A stretch of 64,000 nt of DNA, from the NCBI RefSeq assembly GCF_003258945.1, contig NZ_QLIX01000003.1:248001-312000 (forward strand). Direction: 5' to 3'. This DNA is from Roseicella frigidaeris. GTDB lineage: Bacteria; Pseudomonadota; Alphaproteobacteria; Acetobacterales; Acetobacteraceae. The position numbers and the translations under genes are program-made. The notes beneath the pieces were generated by a model, which was not told the origin of the DNA, ran no database searches, and saw nothing but the letters and a program-made list of their open reading frames with translations. The first letter of the stretch is position 1. The number at the start of each line of letters is the position of its first letter. Shown here one piece after another: positions 19,947 to 28,720 of this stretch.

Positions 19947-21512
19947 CTAGCCGGGGCTGCCGCGCTCGCCACGCAGGCGCAGCGGCACGAAGCGCTGGCC
20001 CTGCGCGGTCTCGATCAGCAGCAGCGCCGTCGGCCGGTTCTGCCGGCGCAGCTGCTCCAGCCGCTGCTGCACCTCCTGCGGCGTGCCCACCCGCTCCTGC
20101 TGCACCTCGACGATGACATCGCCGGGCCGCAGCTCGCGCTCGGCGGCCGGGCTGTCGGCGGCGACATCGGTGATCACCACGCCCTTCTGGTCCGGCCTCA
20201 GGGAGAAGCGGTCGCGCGTCTCGGGCGAGATCGGCGCCACCTGCAGGCCGAGCCCGGAGAGCTCGGTGGGCTTGTCCGCCTTGGGCGGCGTCGCGGCCGC
20301 CTGCTGCGCCTCGGCGGGCAGCTCGCCGACCGTGACCTGCAGCGTCTGCTCCTTGCCGTCGCGCCAGACCACCACCGGCACCGCCCTGCCGACCGGCGTG
20401 TCGGCGACGATGCGCGGCAGGTTGCGCATCTCGCGCACCTCCTGGCCGTTGAACTTCAGCACCACGTCGCCGTTCCGGAGGCCCGCCTTGGCCGCCGGCC
20501 CATCCTCCTGCGCCCGCGCCACCAGCGCGCCGCGGCCGCCGCCGCCGAGGCCGAGGCTCTCGGCGATCTCGTCGGTGACCTGCTGGATGTTCACGCCGAG
20601 CCAGCCGCGCCGCACCTTCCCGCCATCCTGGAGCTGGGCGACGATGTTGCGGGCGAGGTTGGAGGGGATGGAGAAGCCGATGCCGATGGAGCCGCCCGTC
20701 GGCGAGTAGATGGCGGTGTTGATGCCGACCACCTTGCCATCGAGGTTGAAGAGCGGCCCGCCGGAATTGCCGCGGTTGATGGCGGCGTCGGTCTGGATGA
20801 AATCGTCGTAGAGGCCCTGGCGGATGTCGCGGCCACGGGCCGAGACGATGCCGGCGGTGACGGTGCCGCCGAGGCCGAAGGGGTTGCCGATCGCCAGCAC
20901 CCAGTCGCCGACCGAGATGCCGTCGCTGTCGCCGAACTGCACGGCGTGCAGCGGCTTGTCGGTCTTGATGCGCAGCACCGCGATGTCGGTGCGCGGATCG
21001 GTGCCCAGCAGCTCGGCACGGATGCTGGTGTTGTCCTGCAGGATGACGTTGATCTCGTCGGCGCCGTCGATGACGTGGTTGTTCGTCACCACGATGCCGC
21101 TGGCATCGACGATGAAGCCGGAGCCGAGCGACTGCGCCCGGCGCGGACGCTGCGGCTGCTCCGGCCCGCCCTGGGGGCCGCCCGGGCGGTTGCGGTTGAA
21201 GAAGTCGCGGAAGAACTCCTCGAACGGGCTGCCGGGCGGGGCCTGCGGCATGTCGGGCGCATCCGGCCGGTTGGCGCGCGCCTGCACGCTCTGGGTGGTG
21301 GAGATGTTGACCACCGCCGGCAGGAGCTGGCGGGCCAGCGGCGCGAAGGAGGAGGGGGCATCGCGCATCGGCACCGCCTGCGGCGCATTCAGCGGCGCGG
21401 CGCCGCCCTGCGGGGCGGGGGCGGGAAGCGCCTGCTGGGCACCCGCGGCCAGGGGCAGGCCAGCAAGAAGGACGGCCAAGGAGCCGGCCAGGGCGACGGG
21501 GGATGAGCGCAT
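19947..21512 (-). CDS. degQ: DegP/DegQ-type periplasmic serine protease (HtrA family)
   Basis: Protein of 521 residues from the ATG at 21512, which begins a clear signal peptide (MRSSPVALAGSLAVLLAGLP..AGAQQ). The trypsin-like domain has VVTNNHVIDGADE (His), GTDPRTDIAVLRI (Asp) and RGNSGGPLFN (Ser), so the triad is intact. Two PDZ domains follow (about 290-380 with GWLGVNIQQ; 420-510 with LGLQVAPIS). A Gly/Pro/Gln-rich linker near residues 75-100 resembles the LA-loop region. It degrades or refolds misfolded envelope proteins. It lies 138 bases downstream of hflC, as in many alphaproteobacteria. Confidence 0.93.
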   Translation of the reverse strand: MRSSPVALAGSLAVLLAGLPLAAGAQQALPAPAPQGGAAPLNAPQAVPMRDAPSSFAPLARQLLPAVVNISTTQSVQARANRPDAPDMPQAPPGSPFEEFFRDFFNRNRPGGPQGGPEQPQRPRRAQSLGSGFIVDASGIVVTNNHVIDGADEINVILQDNTSIRAELLGTDPRTDIAVLRIKTDKPLHAVQFGDSDGISVGDWVLAIGNPFGLGGTVTAGIVSARGRDIRQGLYDDFIQTDAAINRGNSGGPLFNLDGKVVGINTAIYSPTGGSIGIGFSIPSNLARNIVAQLQDGGKVRRGWLGVNIQQVTDEIAESLGLGGGGRGALVARAQEDGPAAKAGLRNGDVVLKFNGQEVREMRNLPRIVADTPVGRAVPVVVWRDGKEQTLQVTVGELPAEAQQAAATPPKADKPTELSGLGLQVAPISPETRDRFSLRPDQKGVVITDVAADSPAAERELRPGDVIVEVQQERVGTPQEVQQRLEQLRRQNRPTALLLIETAQGQRFVPLRLRGERGSPG

Positions 21513-21650
21513 CGGGAGGTCCTCGATTGCGAATGCGGGAGGCGGCCGGGCCGCATCCCGCTTCAACGCTAGGGCATCTGGGTGGTGCCGGCCATCATGC
21601 CAGGGCGGCCGGCGGCCCCGCGGCGGGGCGCCGCCGGGCCGCCGGGCCGG

Positions 21651-22535
21651 TCATTTCGCCGACGACGCGGCGCCGGCGTCGAGGTTGCGGAAATACTTGA
21701 AGAAGTCGCTGTCCGGGCTGAGCAGCATGCGGGATTCGCCATCCGCGAAGGCGTCCCGCCAGGCCTGCATGGTGCGCCAGAACTGGAAGAAGTCCGGGTC
21801 CTTGCTGTAGGCCTCGGCGAAGATGCGGATCGCCATCTGCTCGCCCTCGCCGCGCAGCGTCTCGGCGCGCGACTGCGCCTCGGCCAGCAGCACGGTGCGG
21901 TCGCGCTCGGCGGCGGCGCGGATGCGCTGCGCCTGCTCGGCACCCTCGGCGCGCTGCTCGCGCGCCACGCGCTCGCGCTCGGACTGCATGCGCGAGAGGA
22001 TGGCCTGGGTGTTCTCCTCCGGCAGGTCGGCGCGGCGGATGCGCACATCCGTCACCTCGATGCCGAAGCTCTGCGCCTCGTTGTTCACCCGCTGCCGGAT
22101 CTCGCCCATGATCCGCGCCCGGTCGGCCGAGAGCACGGCGAGCAGCGTCTCGCTGCCGAGCGTGTTGCGCAGCGTCGAGGAGACGATGGGGCCGAGGCGC
22201 AGCCGGATGCCGGCCTCCGTCGCGCCCACCGTCTGGTAGAAGCGCAGCGGATCGGTGATGCGGTAGCGGGTGAAGGTGTCGACCACGATCCGCCGCTGGT
22301 CGCCGAGGATGACCTCCTGGCCGGCGGCGTCGTAGTCGAGCAGCCGGCGGTCGAAATCGATCACCGTCTGGATGAAGGGCAGCTTCCAATTGAGGCCCGG
22401 GGTGCGCACCACCCGGATCGGCTCGCCGAACTGGGTGATCAGCACCTGCTGCGTCTGCTGCACGGCGAACAGCGAGGAGACGGCGGCCAGGAGCAGCGCC
22501 GCCACCACGACGCCGGCGATGAGGAGGCGGTTCAT
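21651..22535 (-). CDS. hflC: Protease modulator HflC
   Basis: Protein of 294 residues with an N-terminal membrane anchor (RLLIAGVVVAALLLAAVSSLFAV) and an SPFH/band-7 domain (VLITQFGEPIRVVRTPGLNWKLPF). A charged coiled region follows (REQRAEGAEQAQRIRAAAERD) and then the conserved YSKDPDFFQFWRTMQAW. With HflK it forms the large inner-membrane ring that encloses and modulates the FtsH protease. The start overlaps the hflK stop by 4 bases. Confidence 0.96.
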   Translation of the reverse strand: MNRLLIAGVVVAALLLAAVSSLFAVQQTQQVLITQFGEPIRVVRTPGLNWKLPFIQTVIDFDRRLLDYDAAGQEVILGDQRRIVVDTFTRYRITDPLRFYQTVGATEAGIRLRLGPIVSSTLRNTLGSETLLAVLSADRARIMGEIRQRVNNEAQSFGIEVTDVRIRRADLPEENTQAILSRMQSERERVAREQRAEGAEQAQRIRAAAERDRTVLLAEAQSRAETLRGEGEQMAIRIFAEAYSKDPDFFQFWRTMQAWRDAFADGESRMLLSPDSDFFKYFRNLDAGAASSAK

Positions 22536-23731
22536 CGCGGCGCCCCCTGCGGCCGGGCGGTGGGATAGGCCGGCGCGGCATTGGCGCCGGCGGCGGCCGC
22601 GGCGGGCGGCACGGCGCGCGCGCCGGCCCGGGCCGGGTCGGTCAGGTTGAGCAGCGGCACCAGCCCCTGCAGCCGGTCGTCGACCACGATCTTCGGGTTG
22701 CGCCGCAGGATGTCCTCCATGGTCTCGATGTAGATCCTGCGCCGGGTGATCTCGGGCGCGGCGCTGTAGGAGGAGAGCACGCTGGTGAAGCGCTGCGCCT
22801 CGCCGCGGGCGCGGGCCTCCTGGCTGTCGCGGTAGCCCTGCGCCTCCTGGATCATCCGCTCCGCCTCGCCGCGGGCGCGGGGGATGATGTCGTTGCGGTA
22901 GGCCTCGGCCTCGTTGCGCTGCCGCTCGCGGTCGGCGGCGGCGCGCTGCACGTCGCGGAAGGCCTCGATCACCGCCGCCGGCGGATCGACCTTCTGGAGC
23001 TGCACCTGGGTGATGGCGACGCCCGCCTGGTACTGGTCCATGATCGCCTGGGTGCCGGCGCGGACCTGGTCCTCGATCTGGCCACGCGCCTCGGTCAGCG
23101 CCGGCTGGATCGGGGTGCGGCCGATCACCTCGCGCATCATGCTCTCGGCGGCCGACTTGATGGTGTTCTCCGGGTTGCGGGTGTTGAAGAGGAAGTCGCC
23201 CGCGTCGCGGATGCGCCAGCGCACCACGAAATCGATGTCGATGATGTTCTCGTCGCCGGTCAGCATCAGCGACTCCTCGATCACGTCGCGCCCGATCGGG
23301 GCGCGCACCGGCGAGGCCTCGCCGGAGCGGAAGCCGATGAAGACGAGGTTCTCCGTGGTGACGCGCGGCGTCTCGACCGATTCGACGGGCCAGGGGATGT
23401 GGTAGTTGAGGCCCGGCGGCGCGGTGCGGTTGAAGGCGCCGAAGCGCAGCACCACGCCCTCCTCATCCGGCTGCACCCGGTAGAAGCCGCTGGCCGCCCA
23501 GATCGCAACCAGGATCAGCACCAGGACCGCCAGCCCCTTGCCCCCCGTGCCGCCGCCGCCGCCCGTCGGGATCAGGCGGCGCACCATGGCCTGCGCCTGG
23601 CGGATCCATTCGTCGAAATCGGGACTGCCCGGGCCACGGCCGCCCCCAGGCGAATTCGGCGGCGGCGAACCCCAGGGTCCGCCCGGGCGCGGGTTGCCCC
23701 AGGGGCTGGGTCCGCCGTTGTTCAGCGCCAT
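22532..23731 (-). CDS. hflK: FtsH protease activity modulator HflK
   Basis: Protein of 399 residues. A Gly/Pro-rich cytoplasmic N-terminus (about 1-55), one membrane helix (LAVLVLILVAIWAASGFY) and an SPFH domain (QPDEEGVVLRFGAFNRT, GLNYHIPWPVESV) are in the HflK order. LTGDENIIDIDFVVRWRI and the coiled region AFRDVQRAAADRERQRNEAEAY follow. The C-terminal Ala/Pro-rich tail is typical. It is the partner of HflC, with the stop/start overlap indicating coupled translation. It is divergent from mrp; the 176-base gap should carry both promoters. Confidence 0.96.
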   Translation of the reverse strand: MALNNGGPSPWGNPRPGGPWGSPPPNSPGGGRGPGSPDFDEWIRQAQAMVRRLIPTGGGGGTGGKGLAVLVLILVAIWAASGFYRVQPDEEGVVLRFGAFNRTAPPGLNYHIPWPVESVETPRVTTENLVFIGFRSGEASPVRAPIGRDVIEESLMLTGDENIIDIDFVVRWRIRDAGDFLFNTRNPENTIKSAAESMMREVIGRTPIQPALTEARGQIEDQVRAGTQAIMDQYQAGVAITQVQLQKVDPPAAVIEAFRDVQRAAADRERQRNEAEAYRNDIIPRARGEAERMIQEAQGYRDSQEARARGEAQRFTSVLSSYSAAPEITRRRIYIETMEDILRRNPKIVVDDRLQGLVPLLNLTDPARAGARAVPPAAAAAGANAAPAYPTARPQGAPR

Positions 23732-23907
23732 GGATCGAGCCGGCCTCCAGAATTCGTTGTTGCGCCTGCCCCGCCCCGGCCCGGAGGGGGCTGGATGCGG
23801 GGATGGAGCCCGGCCATATCACGCCATGCCTGGATCGCGGAACCGCGTCCCGACCTGCGGCTCCCGGGTGCCGGCGATATTGTTGGATGGGGAAGGCTTT
23901 TCAAGCG

Positions 23908-25068
23908 ATGGGCGAGTCTCTGGTCGAGACGGTGAAGCAGGCCCTGCGGTCGGTGCGCGACCCCGCGGGCGGCCGCGACCTGGTGGAGGCCGGGCTGATC
24001 CAGGGCCTCACCGCGCGCGACGGGCTGGTGCAATTCGCCATCGCCGTGCCGCGGGAGCGGGCGCGCGAGATGGAGCCGCTCCGCCTCGCCGCCGAGCGGG
24101 CGGCCGCCGCGGTGCCGGGCGTGCTGAGCGTGACGGCGGTGCTGACCTCGCACCGCGAGCCGCAGGGCCCGCGGCCGGGCGGCGCCGGCCGGGCCGGGCC
24201 CGCCGCCCCGCCGCCGCCGGCCCATGGCCACGCCCCGCGCGCGCCCCACGCCCCGGCGGGACAGGGGGCGATGCTGCTGCCGGAGGTGCGGCGGATCGTC
24301 GCCGTCGCCTCGGGCAAGGGCGGCGTCGGCAAGTCCACCACCGCGGTCAACCTCGCCGTCGCCCTGGCCGGCCAGGGCCTCTCGGTCGGGCTGCTGGACG
24401 CCGATATCTACGGCCCCTCCCTGCCGCAGATGCTGGGCACGGCGGAGAAGCCGCGCACCGAGGGGCAGCGCATCATCCCCCTGCGGCGCTGGGGGCTGCA
24501 GGCGATGTCGATCGGCTTCCTCGTCGATGCCGAGACGCCGATGATCTGGCGCGGGCCGATGGTGATGGGCGCGCTCGAGCAGATGATGGGCCAGGTGGCC
24601 TGGGGCGCGCTCGATGTGATGGTCGTCGACATGCCGCCCGGCACCGGCGACGCGCAGCTCACCATGTCGCAGCGCGTGCCGCTGGCCGGCGCGGTCATCG
24701 TCTCGACGCCGCAGGACGTGGCGCTGCTGGATGCGCGGCGCGGCGTGCGGATGTTCGAGAAGGTGCAGGTCCCGGTGCTCGGCCTGATCGAGAACATGAG
24801 CTATTGGTGCTGCCCGAATTGCGGGCACCGGAGCGATGTCTTCGGCCATGGCGGGGCGCGGGCGGAGGCGACGAAGCTCGGCGTCGAATTCCTCGGCGAG
24901 CTGCCGCTGAAGCTCGAGATCCGCGAGCTGGCCGATGCCGGCACGCCGATCGTCGCGGCGCGGCCGGAGAGCGAGGAGGCCGCCGCCTATCGCCGCATCG
25001 CGGCGCGGCTCTGGGACAAGCTGCAGGGCGCGGCGGCGGCGAAGGGCCCGCGCATCGTCGTCGAGTAG
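23908..25068 (+). CDS. mrp: Mrp/ApbC-type Fe-S cluster carrier ATPase
   Basis: Protein of 386 residues from the ATG at 23908 (GGGGAAGG about ten bases upstream); an in-frame ATG at 23887 is possible. The N-terminal 90 residues are a MIP18/DUF59 domain (VKQALRSVRDPAGGRDLVEAGL). A Pro/Ala-rich linker leads to the ParA-like domain with deviant Walker A VASGKGGVGKSTTAVNLA, then LLDADIYGPSLP and VDMPPGTGDAQLT. The CxxC pair (WCCPNCGHRSD), in the ENMSYWCCPNCG motif, binds the transferred 4Fe-4S cluster. It delivers clusters to apoproteins. Divergent from hflK. Confidence 0.94.
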   Translation: MGESLVETVKQALRSVRDPAGGRDLVEAGLIQGLTARDGLVQFAIAVPRERAREMEPLRLAAERAAAAVPGVLSVTAVLTSHREPQGPRPGGAGRAGPAAPPPPAHGHAPRAPHAPAGQGAMLLPEVRRIVAVASGKGGVGKSTTAVNLAVALAGQGLSVGLLDADIYGPSLPQMLGTAEKPRTEGQRIIPLRRWGLQAMSIGFLVDAETPMIWRGPMVMGALEQMMGQVAWGALDVMVVDMPPGTGDAQLTMSQRVPLAGAVIVSTPQDVALLDARRGVRMFEKVQVPVLGLIENMSYWCCPNCGHRSDVFGHGGARAEATKLGVEFLGELPLKLEIRELADAGTPIVAARPESEEAAAYRRIAARLWDKLQGAAAAKGPRIVVE

Positions 25069-25094
25069 ACGCCGGGCCCGGGCTTCGCCGGCGG

Positions 25095-25979
25095 TCAGCC
25101 GCGCCGCAGCAGCGCCTCGGTCTCCGCCGCCCGCGGCATGGCGGCGCCGGGGCGGGTGCAGGCGAGCGCCGCCGCCGCCGAGGCGCGGCGCAGGGCCGCC
25201 TCGAACGGCAACCCGCGATCGAGCGCCGCCGCCAGCACCCCGCACCAGGCATCGCCGGCGCCGGTGGTGTCGACCGCCGCGACCGGAAAGGCCGGCACCG
25301 CCAGCCGCCCTGCCGCGGTCGCCGCCACCGCCCCCGCCTCGCCCAGCGTCACCGCCACGTCGATGCCGAGCGCCGCCCGCAGCCCGGCGGCGTCGGCGCC
25401 GCAACCGAGCCGCGCCGCCAGCCAGGCCGCCTCATGCTCGTTGGCCACCAGCAGGTCGAGCGCGCCGAGCGCCTCGCGCGGCAGGGCGGCGGCCGGGGCG
25501 AGGTTCAGCACCAGCCGCGCCCCGGCGGCACGGGCGCGGCGGATGAGGGCGGCATTCTCCTCGGGCGGCACCTCCATCTGCAGCAGCAGGACGGTCGCCG
25601 GGGAGAGGGCGCCATCCTCCACCTGCGCCGCCCGGGCCGCGAGGTTGGCGCCACAGCCGACCGCGATCTGGTTGCGCCCGGCCGGATCGACGCAGACCGC
25701 GGCGCAGCCGGTCGGTGCCGCCACCCGGGCGAGGCGGCCGAGATCGACCCCGGCGGCGCGCAGCCCGGCGAGCGCCACCTCGGCCATGGCATCCTCGCCG
25801 ACCGCCCCGGCGAAGCCGGTGGCGGCCCCATCGAGCGCCGCGGCCACCGCCTGGTTGGCCCCCTTGCCGCCCGGCAGCGCCGCATAGCCGGGCCCGAGCA
25901 CCGTCAGCCCGGACGCCGGAAGCTGCGGCAGGGCGAAGACGAGATCGGCGATGACGGAGCCGAAGACGAGGACGGGCAT
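25095..25979 (-). CDS. rbsK: PfkB-family sugar kinase, ribokinase type
   Basis: Protein of 294 residues from the ATG at 25979, which starts the conserved first strand (VLVFGSVIADLVF); an upstream ATG at 25997 is possible. Motifs are LPGGKGANQAVAAAL (PfkB signature 1) and VDTTGAGDAWCGVLAAAL (signature 2 with the catalytic Asp and anion hole). The active-site set fits ribokinase, which phosphorylates ribose at O5 with ATP. No ribose transporter or nucleosidase is adjacent, so a related pentose or nucleoside substrate is possible. It is convergent with mrp across 26 bases. Confidence 0.82.
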   Translation of the reverse strand: MPVLVFGSVIADLVFALPQLPASGLTVLGPGYAALPGGKGANQAVAAALDGAATGFAGAVGEDAMAEVALAGLRAAGVDLGRLARVAAPTGCAAVCVDPAGRNQIAVGCGANLAARAAQVEDGALSPATVLLLQMEVPPEENAALIRRARAAGARLVLNLAPAAALPREALGALDLLVANEHEAAWLAARLGCGADAAGLRAALGIDVAVTLGEAGAVAATAAGRLAVPAFPVAAVDTTGAGDAWCGVLAAALDRGLPFEAALRRASAAAALACTRPGAAMPRAAETEALLRRG

Positions 25980-26057
25980 CAGGCGGGGCGGCACCAAGCC
26001 GCGGGAGACCTGCGCCTGTTGTCCGGGTGGCGTGGCAATATCCTCATGGCCTTAAGC

Positions 26058-26106
26058 CTAGAGCGTGATCGCCTGAGGTGGAATCGCCGAAGGCGTGGAT
26101 CACGCG
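26058..26106. repeat. Palindromic element A (copy 1)
   Basis: Arms GCGTGATC (26063-26070) and GATCACGC (26098-26105) with a conserved interior GCCTGAGG..CCGAAGGCGTG. The same element is found in reverse orientation at 57364-57416. First module of the A-B-C-D array filling the gap between the ribokinase-like gene and the FkbH-like gene. Confidence 0.8.
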
Positions 26107-26120
26107 ACCCAACGCCGCGC

Positions 26121-26164
26121 GGGACCGTGGTCCGCGAATCGGCGTGAGCGGATCGTGGTCTAGG
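26121..26164. repeat. Palindromic element B (copy 1)
   Basis: Stretch GACCGTGGTCCGCGAATCGG followed by CGTGAGCGGATCGTGGTCTA, partly self-complementary at its ends. A closely matching reverse copy with better arms is at 57313-57354, again next to element A. Confidence 0.75.
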
Positions 26165-26203
26165 GCACTTCCCCTGAACACCGGTTCAGGGGAAGTGCCC
26201 TAG
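26160..26203. repeat. Palindromic element C (copy 2)
   Basis: Perfect 20-bp arms: CTAGGGCACTTCCCCTGAAC (26160-26179) and its reverse complement (26184-26203), 4-nt loop ACCG. It overlaps the end of element B by the shared CTAG and is followed directly by element D. Confidence 0.85.
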
Positions 26204-26265
26204 ACTATTGTTTTCAGAGCCTCTTCACCCGATCAGGTGAGTCCACCTGATCGGGATCTGCTCTA
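26204..26265. repeat. Palindromic element D (copy 2, reverse)
   Basis: Reverse-orientation copy of the element at 15022-15081: arms CCCGATCAGGTG (26228-26239) and CACCTGATCGGG (26244-26255), flanked by CTATTGTTTTCAGAG and ATCTGCTCT. The remaining 26266-26370 holds no recognisable gene. Confidence 0.85.
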
Positions 26266-26370
26266 GCGCGGACGCGCAGCCGAGGCGACGGACATGCCCG
26301 GAAGGCGGACGCGGGCCGTCGCCGGAGGCACGACCGCCGCCGCATAACGCCGCCGCCACCGCGCGGCGGA

Positions 26371-28263
26371 TCAGCCGGCGGTCAGCCTGATATGCGCCGG
26401 GATGGCCAGCGGCTCCGCCGCCAGGTCCCGCTCCCAGCCGCCCTCGCAGGGTGTGAAGCCGCAGCGACGATAGAGGTCGCGGCAGGGCAGGTTGCGGTCG
26501 GTGTGCAGCATGGCACCGATCATGCGCCGGTGCCCACGGCCGCGCAGCCCTTGCATGACATGCGCCACGGCGGCGCATTCGGCCTCAAGGCCCATGATCC
26601 GGCAGCTCATGACGAATTGCCGGATGCCGGTCGCATCGACGATCAGCACCCCGACCAGGCCGTAATCGGTAAAGCGGTCCGACAGCTCGAAGGCGAGGAA
26701 TTCGACGCCGCCGGCAAAGGCGAGGTTGCATTCCTCCAGGCTCCAGCGTCTGCCCGTGGTGTTGAACTGGTTGGTTTTGTTGATGAGCTCGATGACGCGC
26801 GGGAAGCGCGGATGCGTGCTGTCGGCCACCGGGAAGATGGTCATCGCGACGTCGAGCGAGGCCAGGAATTCCTCGGGCGAGCGCGACCGGCGCACCGTCT
26901 CGCGGGCGATCTGCGCCTGCATCATCCGCGTGCGGTGGACCGATTCGTCGGTGATCGCGGCGAGCTGCGTCTCCGGTGCCCAGAGCAGGACGTGCCGCCA
27001 CAGCGAGGGCGTCCCGCCAAGCGTGCGGATCGCCGGGAAGGCATCCCTGACCTCGGCGCGCTGCAGCGGGCTGTCGTCGATATAGACCACGTTGCCTGGC
27101 AGGATGTTCACGGCGGCGAGGATCTCCGCCATGTTCTGCGACTTCGGGGCCCAGTTGATCCGCCGGACGGCGAAGTCGTCCAGGGAGGGACCGGCCTTGC
27201 CCATGAGGGCCGGCCAAGCCTCCTGCACGCGGGACTCCTCGTTCTTGCTGATGATGCCGAGCAGGATGCCCCGTCGCTTGAGGACGAGCAGGGCTTCCCA
27301 GAAGGCCAGGGGCCAGCCTTCGCGCGTCGGCATGGCACGGATATCGGTGTCGGCGATGGTTCCCCGCCACAGGGTGTCGTCCAGGTCGACCACGACCATC
27401 TTGACGACGTCGGTCTGCTGGACGCTGGCATACATGGCGGCAATCTCACGCCAGCAGGCCCGCAGGAGCGGCCCGACCTGCGGCGAGAAGACGGCCGATA
27501 CCCGCTGCACCGGATCGAGCCTTTCCCGGTCGTACCCGAAGTCGAAATCGCCGATGACGGACCCGTGGTTGAAGGCGCTGACAGGGTCCTCGGACGAGAA
27601 GCGCTTGCCGTGCGTCGAGGCCACCGCGTTGAAGTCGAAGAAATAGGCGTTCTGGTAGTCACACAGGCATTCGGCGAGACCCTCGTTCAACTTCTCGACG
27701 AAATAGACCGGGTTGCGCAGGTCATATCGGGGCATCAGGCGCCCGATCAGGTTCTGCTGCGGCACCGGGAACGACACCACGAAGGTCAGGAGGCCATGCT
27801 CGCGGTTCCAGCGCATGGACCGCGCCAAGCTCAGCCGCAGGCGCTCCATGGCGAAGCGGAACAGGGCCTCATGCGCCGCGAGGTCGTTCTGGTCGAGCCG
27901 CGCGAAGGCCGAATCCGGGATGCAGGGCCGCAGGGGAAGCTGCACCACCTGAAGTTGGTAGCGGTCGATCGGTTGGTTCGGGCGGTCCGGGAGCTGTGCC
28001 GTGCCGAGGTAGAGGTCGGCCTCGCAGCCTGGCGCCATGGCGCGCAGCTCGTTCCGCCAGGATTGCGCCAGGCAGGATCCGACGATCAGGACGGACTTCA
28101 ATTGCGCCGGGTTGACCGAGAGCTGCCGTGGAACGCGGTAGTATTCGGGTTGAAGGCTCTCCGGTGCCTGCGGATTGGGCATGGAGGCCCCAGCCCGTTC
28201 AGCGCCTTTTGCGAGTGTTTCGCCCATATCGTCGAGCCCTGGCCATGAAGCCGGGCTGCCCAT
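26371..28263 (-). CDS. FkbH-like HAD-IIIC phosphatase/GNAT protein (orphan)
   Basis: Protein of 630 residues. Residues about 50-270 form an N-terminal SGNH-like region (VLIVGSCLAQSWRNEL). A HAD-IIIC domain follows: VVVDLDDTLWRGTIAD (nucleophile Asp), GILLGIISKNEES and VVYIDDSPLQRAEV. The C-terminal GNAT-like domain includes INKTNQFNTTGRRWSLEEC and DYGLVGVLIVD. FkbH-type proteins load glyceryl or other acyl groups on acyl carrier proteins in polyketide or surface-glycan pathways. Here there is no carrier protein, synthase or other FkbH partner nearby. Base composition is visibly lower in G+C than flanking genes, and a repeat array borders its 3' side, hinting at transfer. The start is uncertain (28227 and 28182 are alternatives). 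Confidence 0.8.
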   Translation of the reverse strand: MGSPASWPGLDDMGETLAKGAERAGASMPNPQAPESLQPEYYRVPRQLSVNPAQLKSVLIVGSCLAQSWRNELRAMAPGCEADLYLGTAQLPDRPNQPIDRYQLQVVQLPLRPCIPDSAFARLDQNDLAAHEALFRFAMERLRLSLARSMRWNREHGLLTFVVSFPVPQQNLIGRLMPRYDLRNPVYFVEKLNEGLAECLCDYQNAYFFDFNAVASTHGKRFSSEDPVSAFNHGSVIGDFDFGYDRERLDPVQRVSAVFSPQVGPLLRACWREIAAMYASVQQTDVVKMVVVDLDDTLWRGTIADTDIRAMPTREGWPLAFWEALLVLKRRGILLGIISKNEESRVQEAWPALMGKAGPSLDDFAVRRINWAPKSQNMAEILAAVNILPGNVVYIDDSPLQRAEVRDAFPAIRTLGGTPSLWRHVLLWAPETQLAAITDESVHRTRMMQAQIARETVRRSRSPEEFLASLDVAMTIFPVADSTHPRFPRVIELINKTNQFNTTGRRWSLEECNLAFAGGVEFLAFELSDRFTDYGLVGVLIVDATGIRQFVMSCRIMGLEAECAAVAHVMQGLRGRGHRRMIGAMLHTDRNLPCRDLYRRCGFTPCEGGWERDLAAEPLAIPAHIRLTAG

Positions 28264-28462
28264 GGGCCAGGATGCACGCTGCCCCGGAAGCAGGACAGCC
28301 TAGGTGGAGAGGCCGCCGCGCCGCCGCCCCCTTGTTTCCCGCCACACGACCAGCGCCGTGCCGGTCATGCTGTGCGATACTCCTTTCTGGACAATCTCCC
28401 ACATCCCATCGGGGCGGAGAGGACCAAAGACCTGGGCCCGCCCCGCGCGGCCGAACGGCGTC

Positions 28463-28720
28463 TCACCCCGCCGTCCAGCGCCCGACCAGCACGCCGAGCA
28501 GGAAGGTGCCGCCGAGCAGCGCCACCACCTCGCCGAAGACGGCATGCGCCAGCGGCAGGCCGACCAGCGCCGCCAGCACCAGCACCGCCACCCAGCGCCA
28601 GCGCCGCCAGCCGGCGAGCGGCCCCGCGGCGGCCGGGGCGAGGCGCGGCGCGGCGGCCCGGGCCTGCCGCGGGGCGGCGCGCGGCTTGGCGGCGGGCCGG
28701 CTGCGCGCCTGCCCGCTCAT
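28463..28720 (-). CDS. Small two-helix membrane protein, unknown
   Basis: Protein of 85 residues. A basic, Ala/Pro/Arg-rich N-terminal half (SGQARSRPAAKPRAAPRQAR) is followed by two hydrophobic segments (WVAVLVLAALVGLPLAHAV and VVALLGGTFLLGVLVG), so a small inner-membrane protein is likely. Its ATG overlaps the stop of the HD-domain gene (ATGA), indicating translational coupling. No family is recognised. A short hairpin (ACGGCG/CGCCGT) spans its stop codon. Confidence 0.6.
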   Translation of the reverse strand: MSGQARSRPAAKPRAAPRQARAAAPRLAPAAAGPLAGWRRWRWVAVLVLAALVGLPLAHAVFGEVVALLGGTFLLGVLVGRWTAG

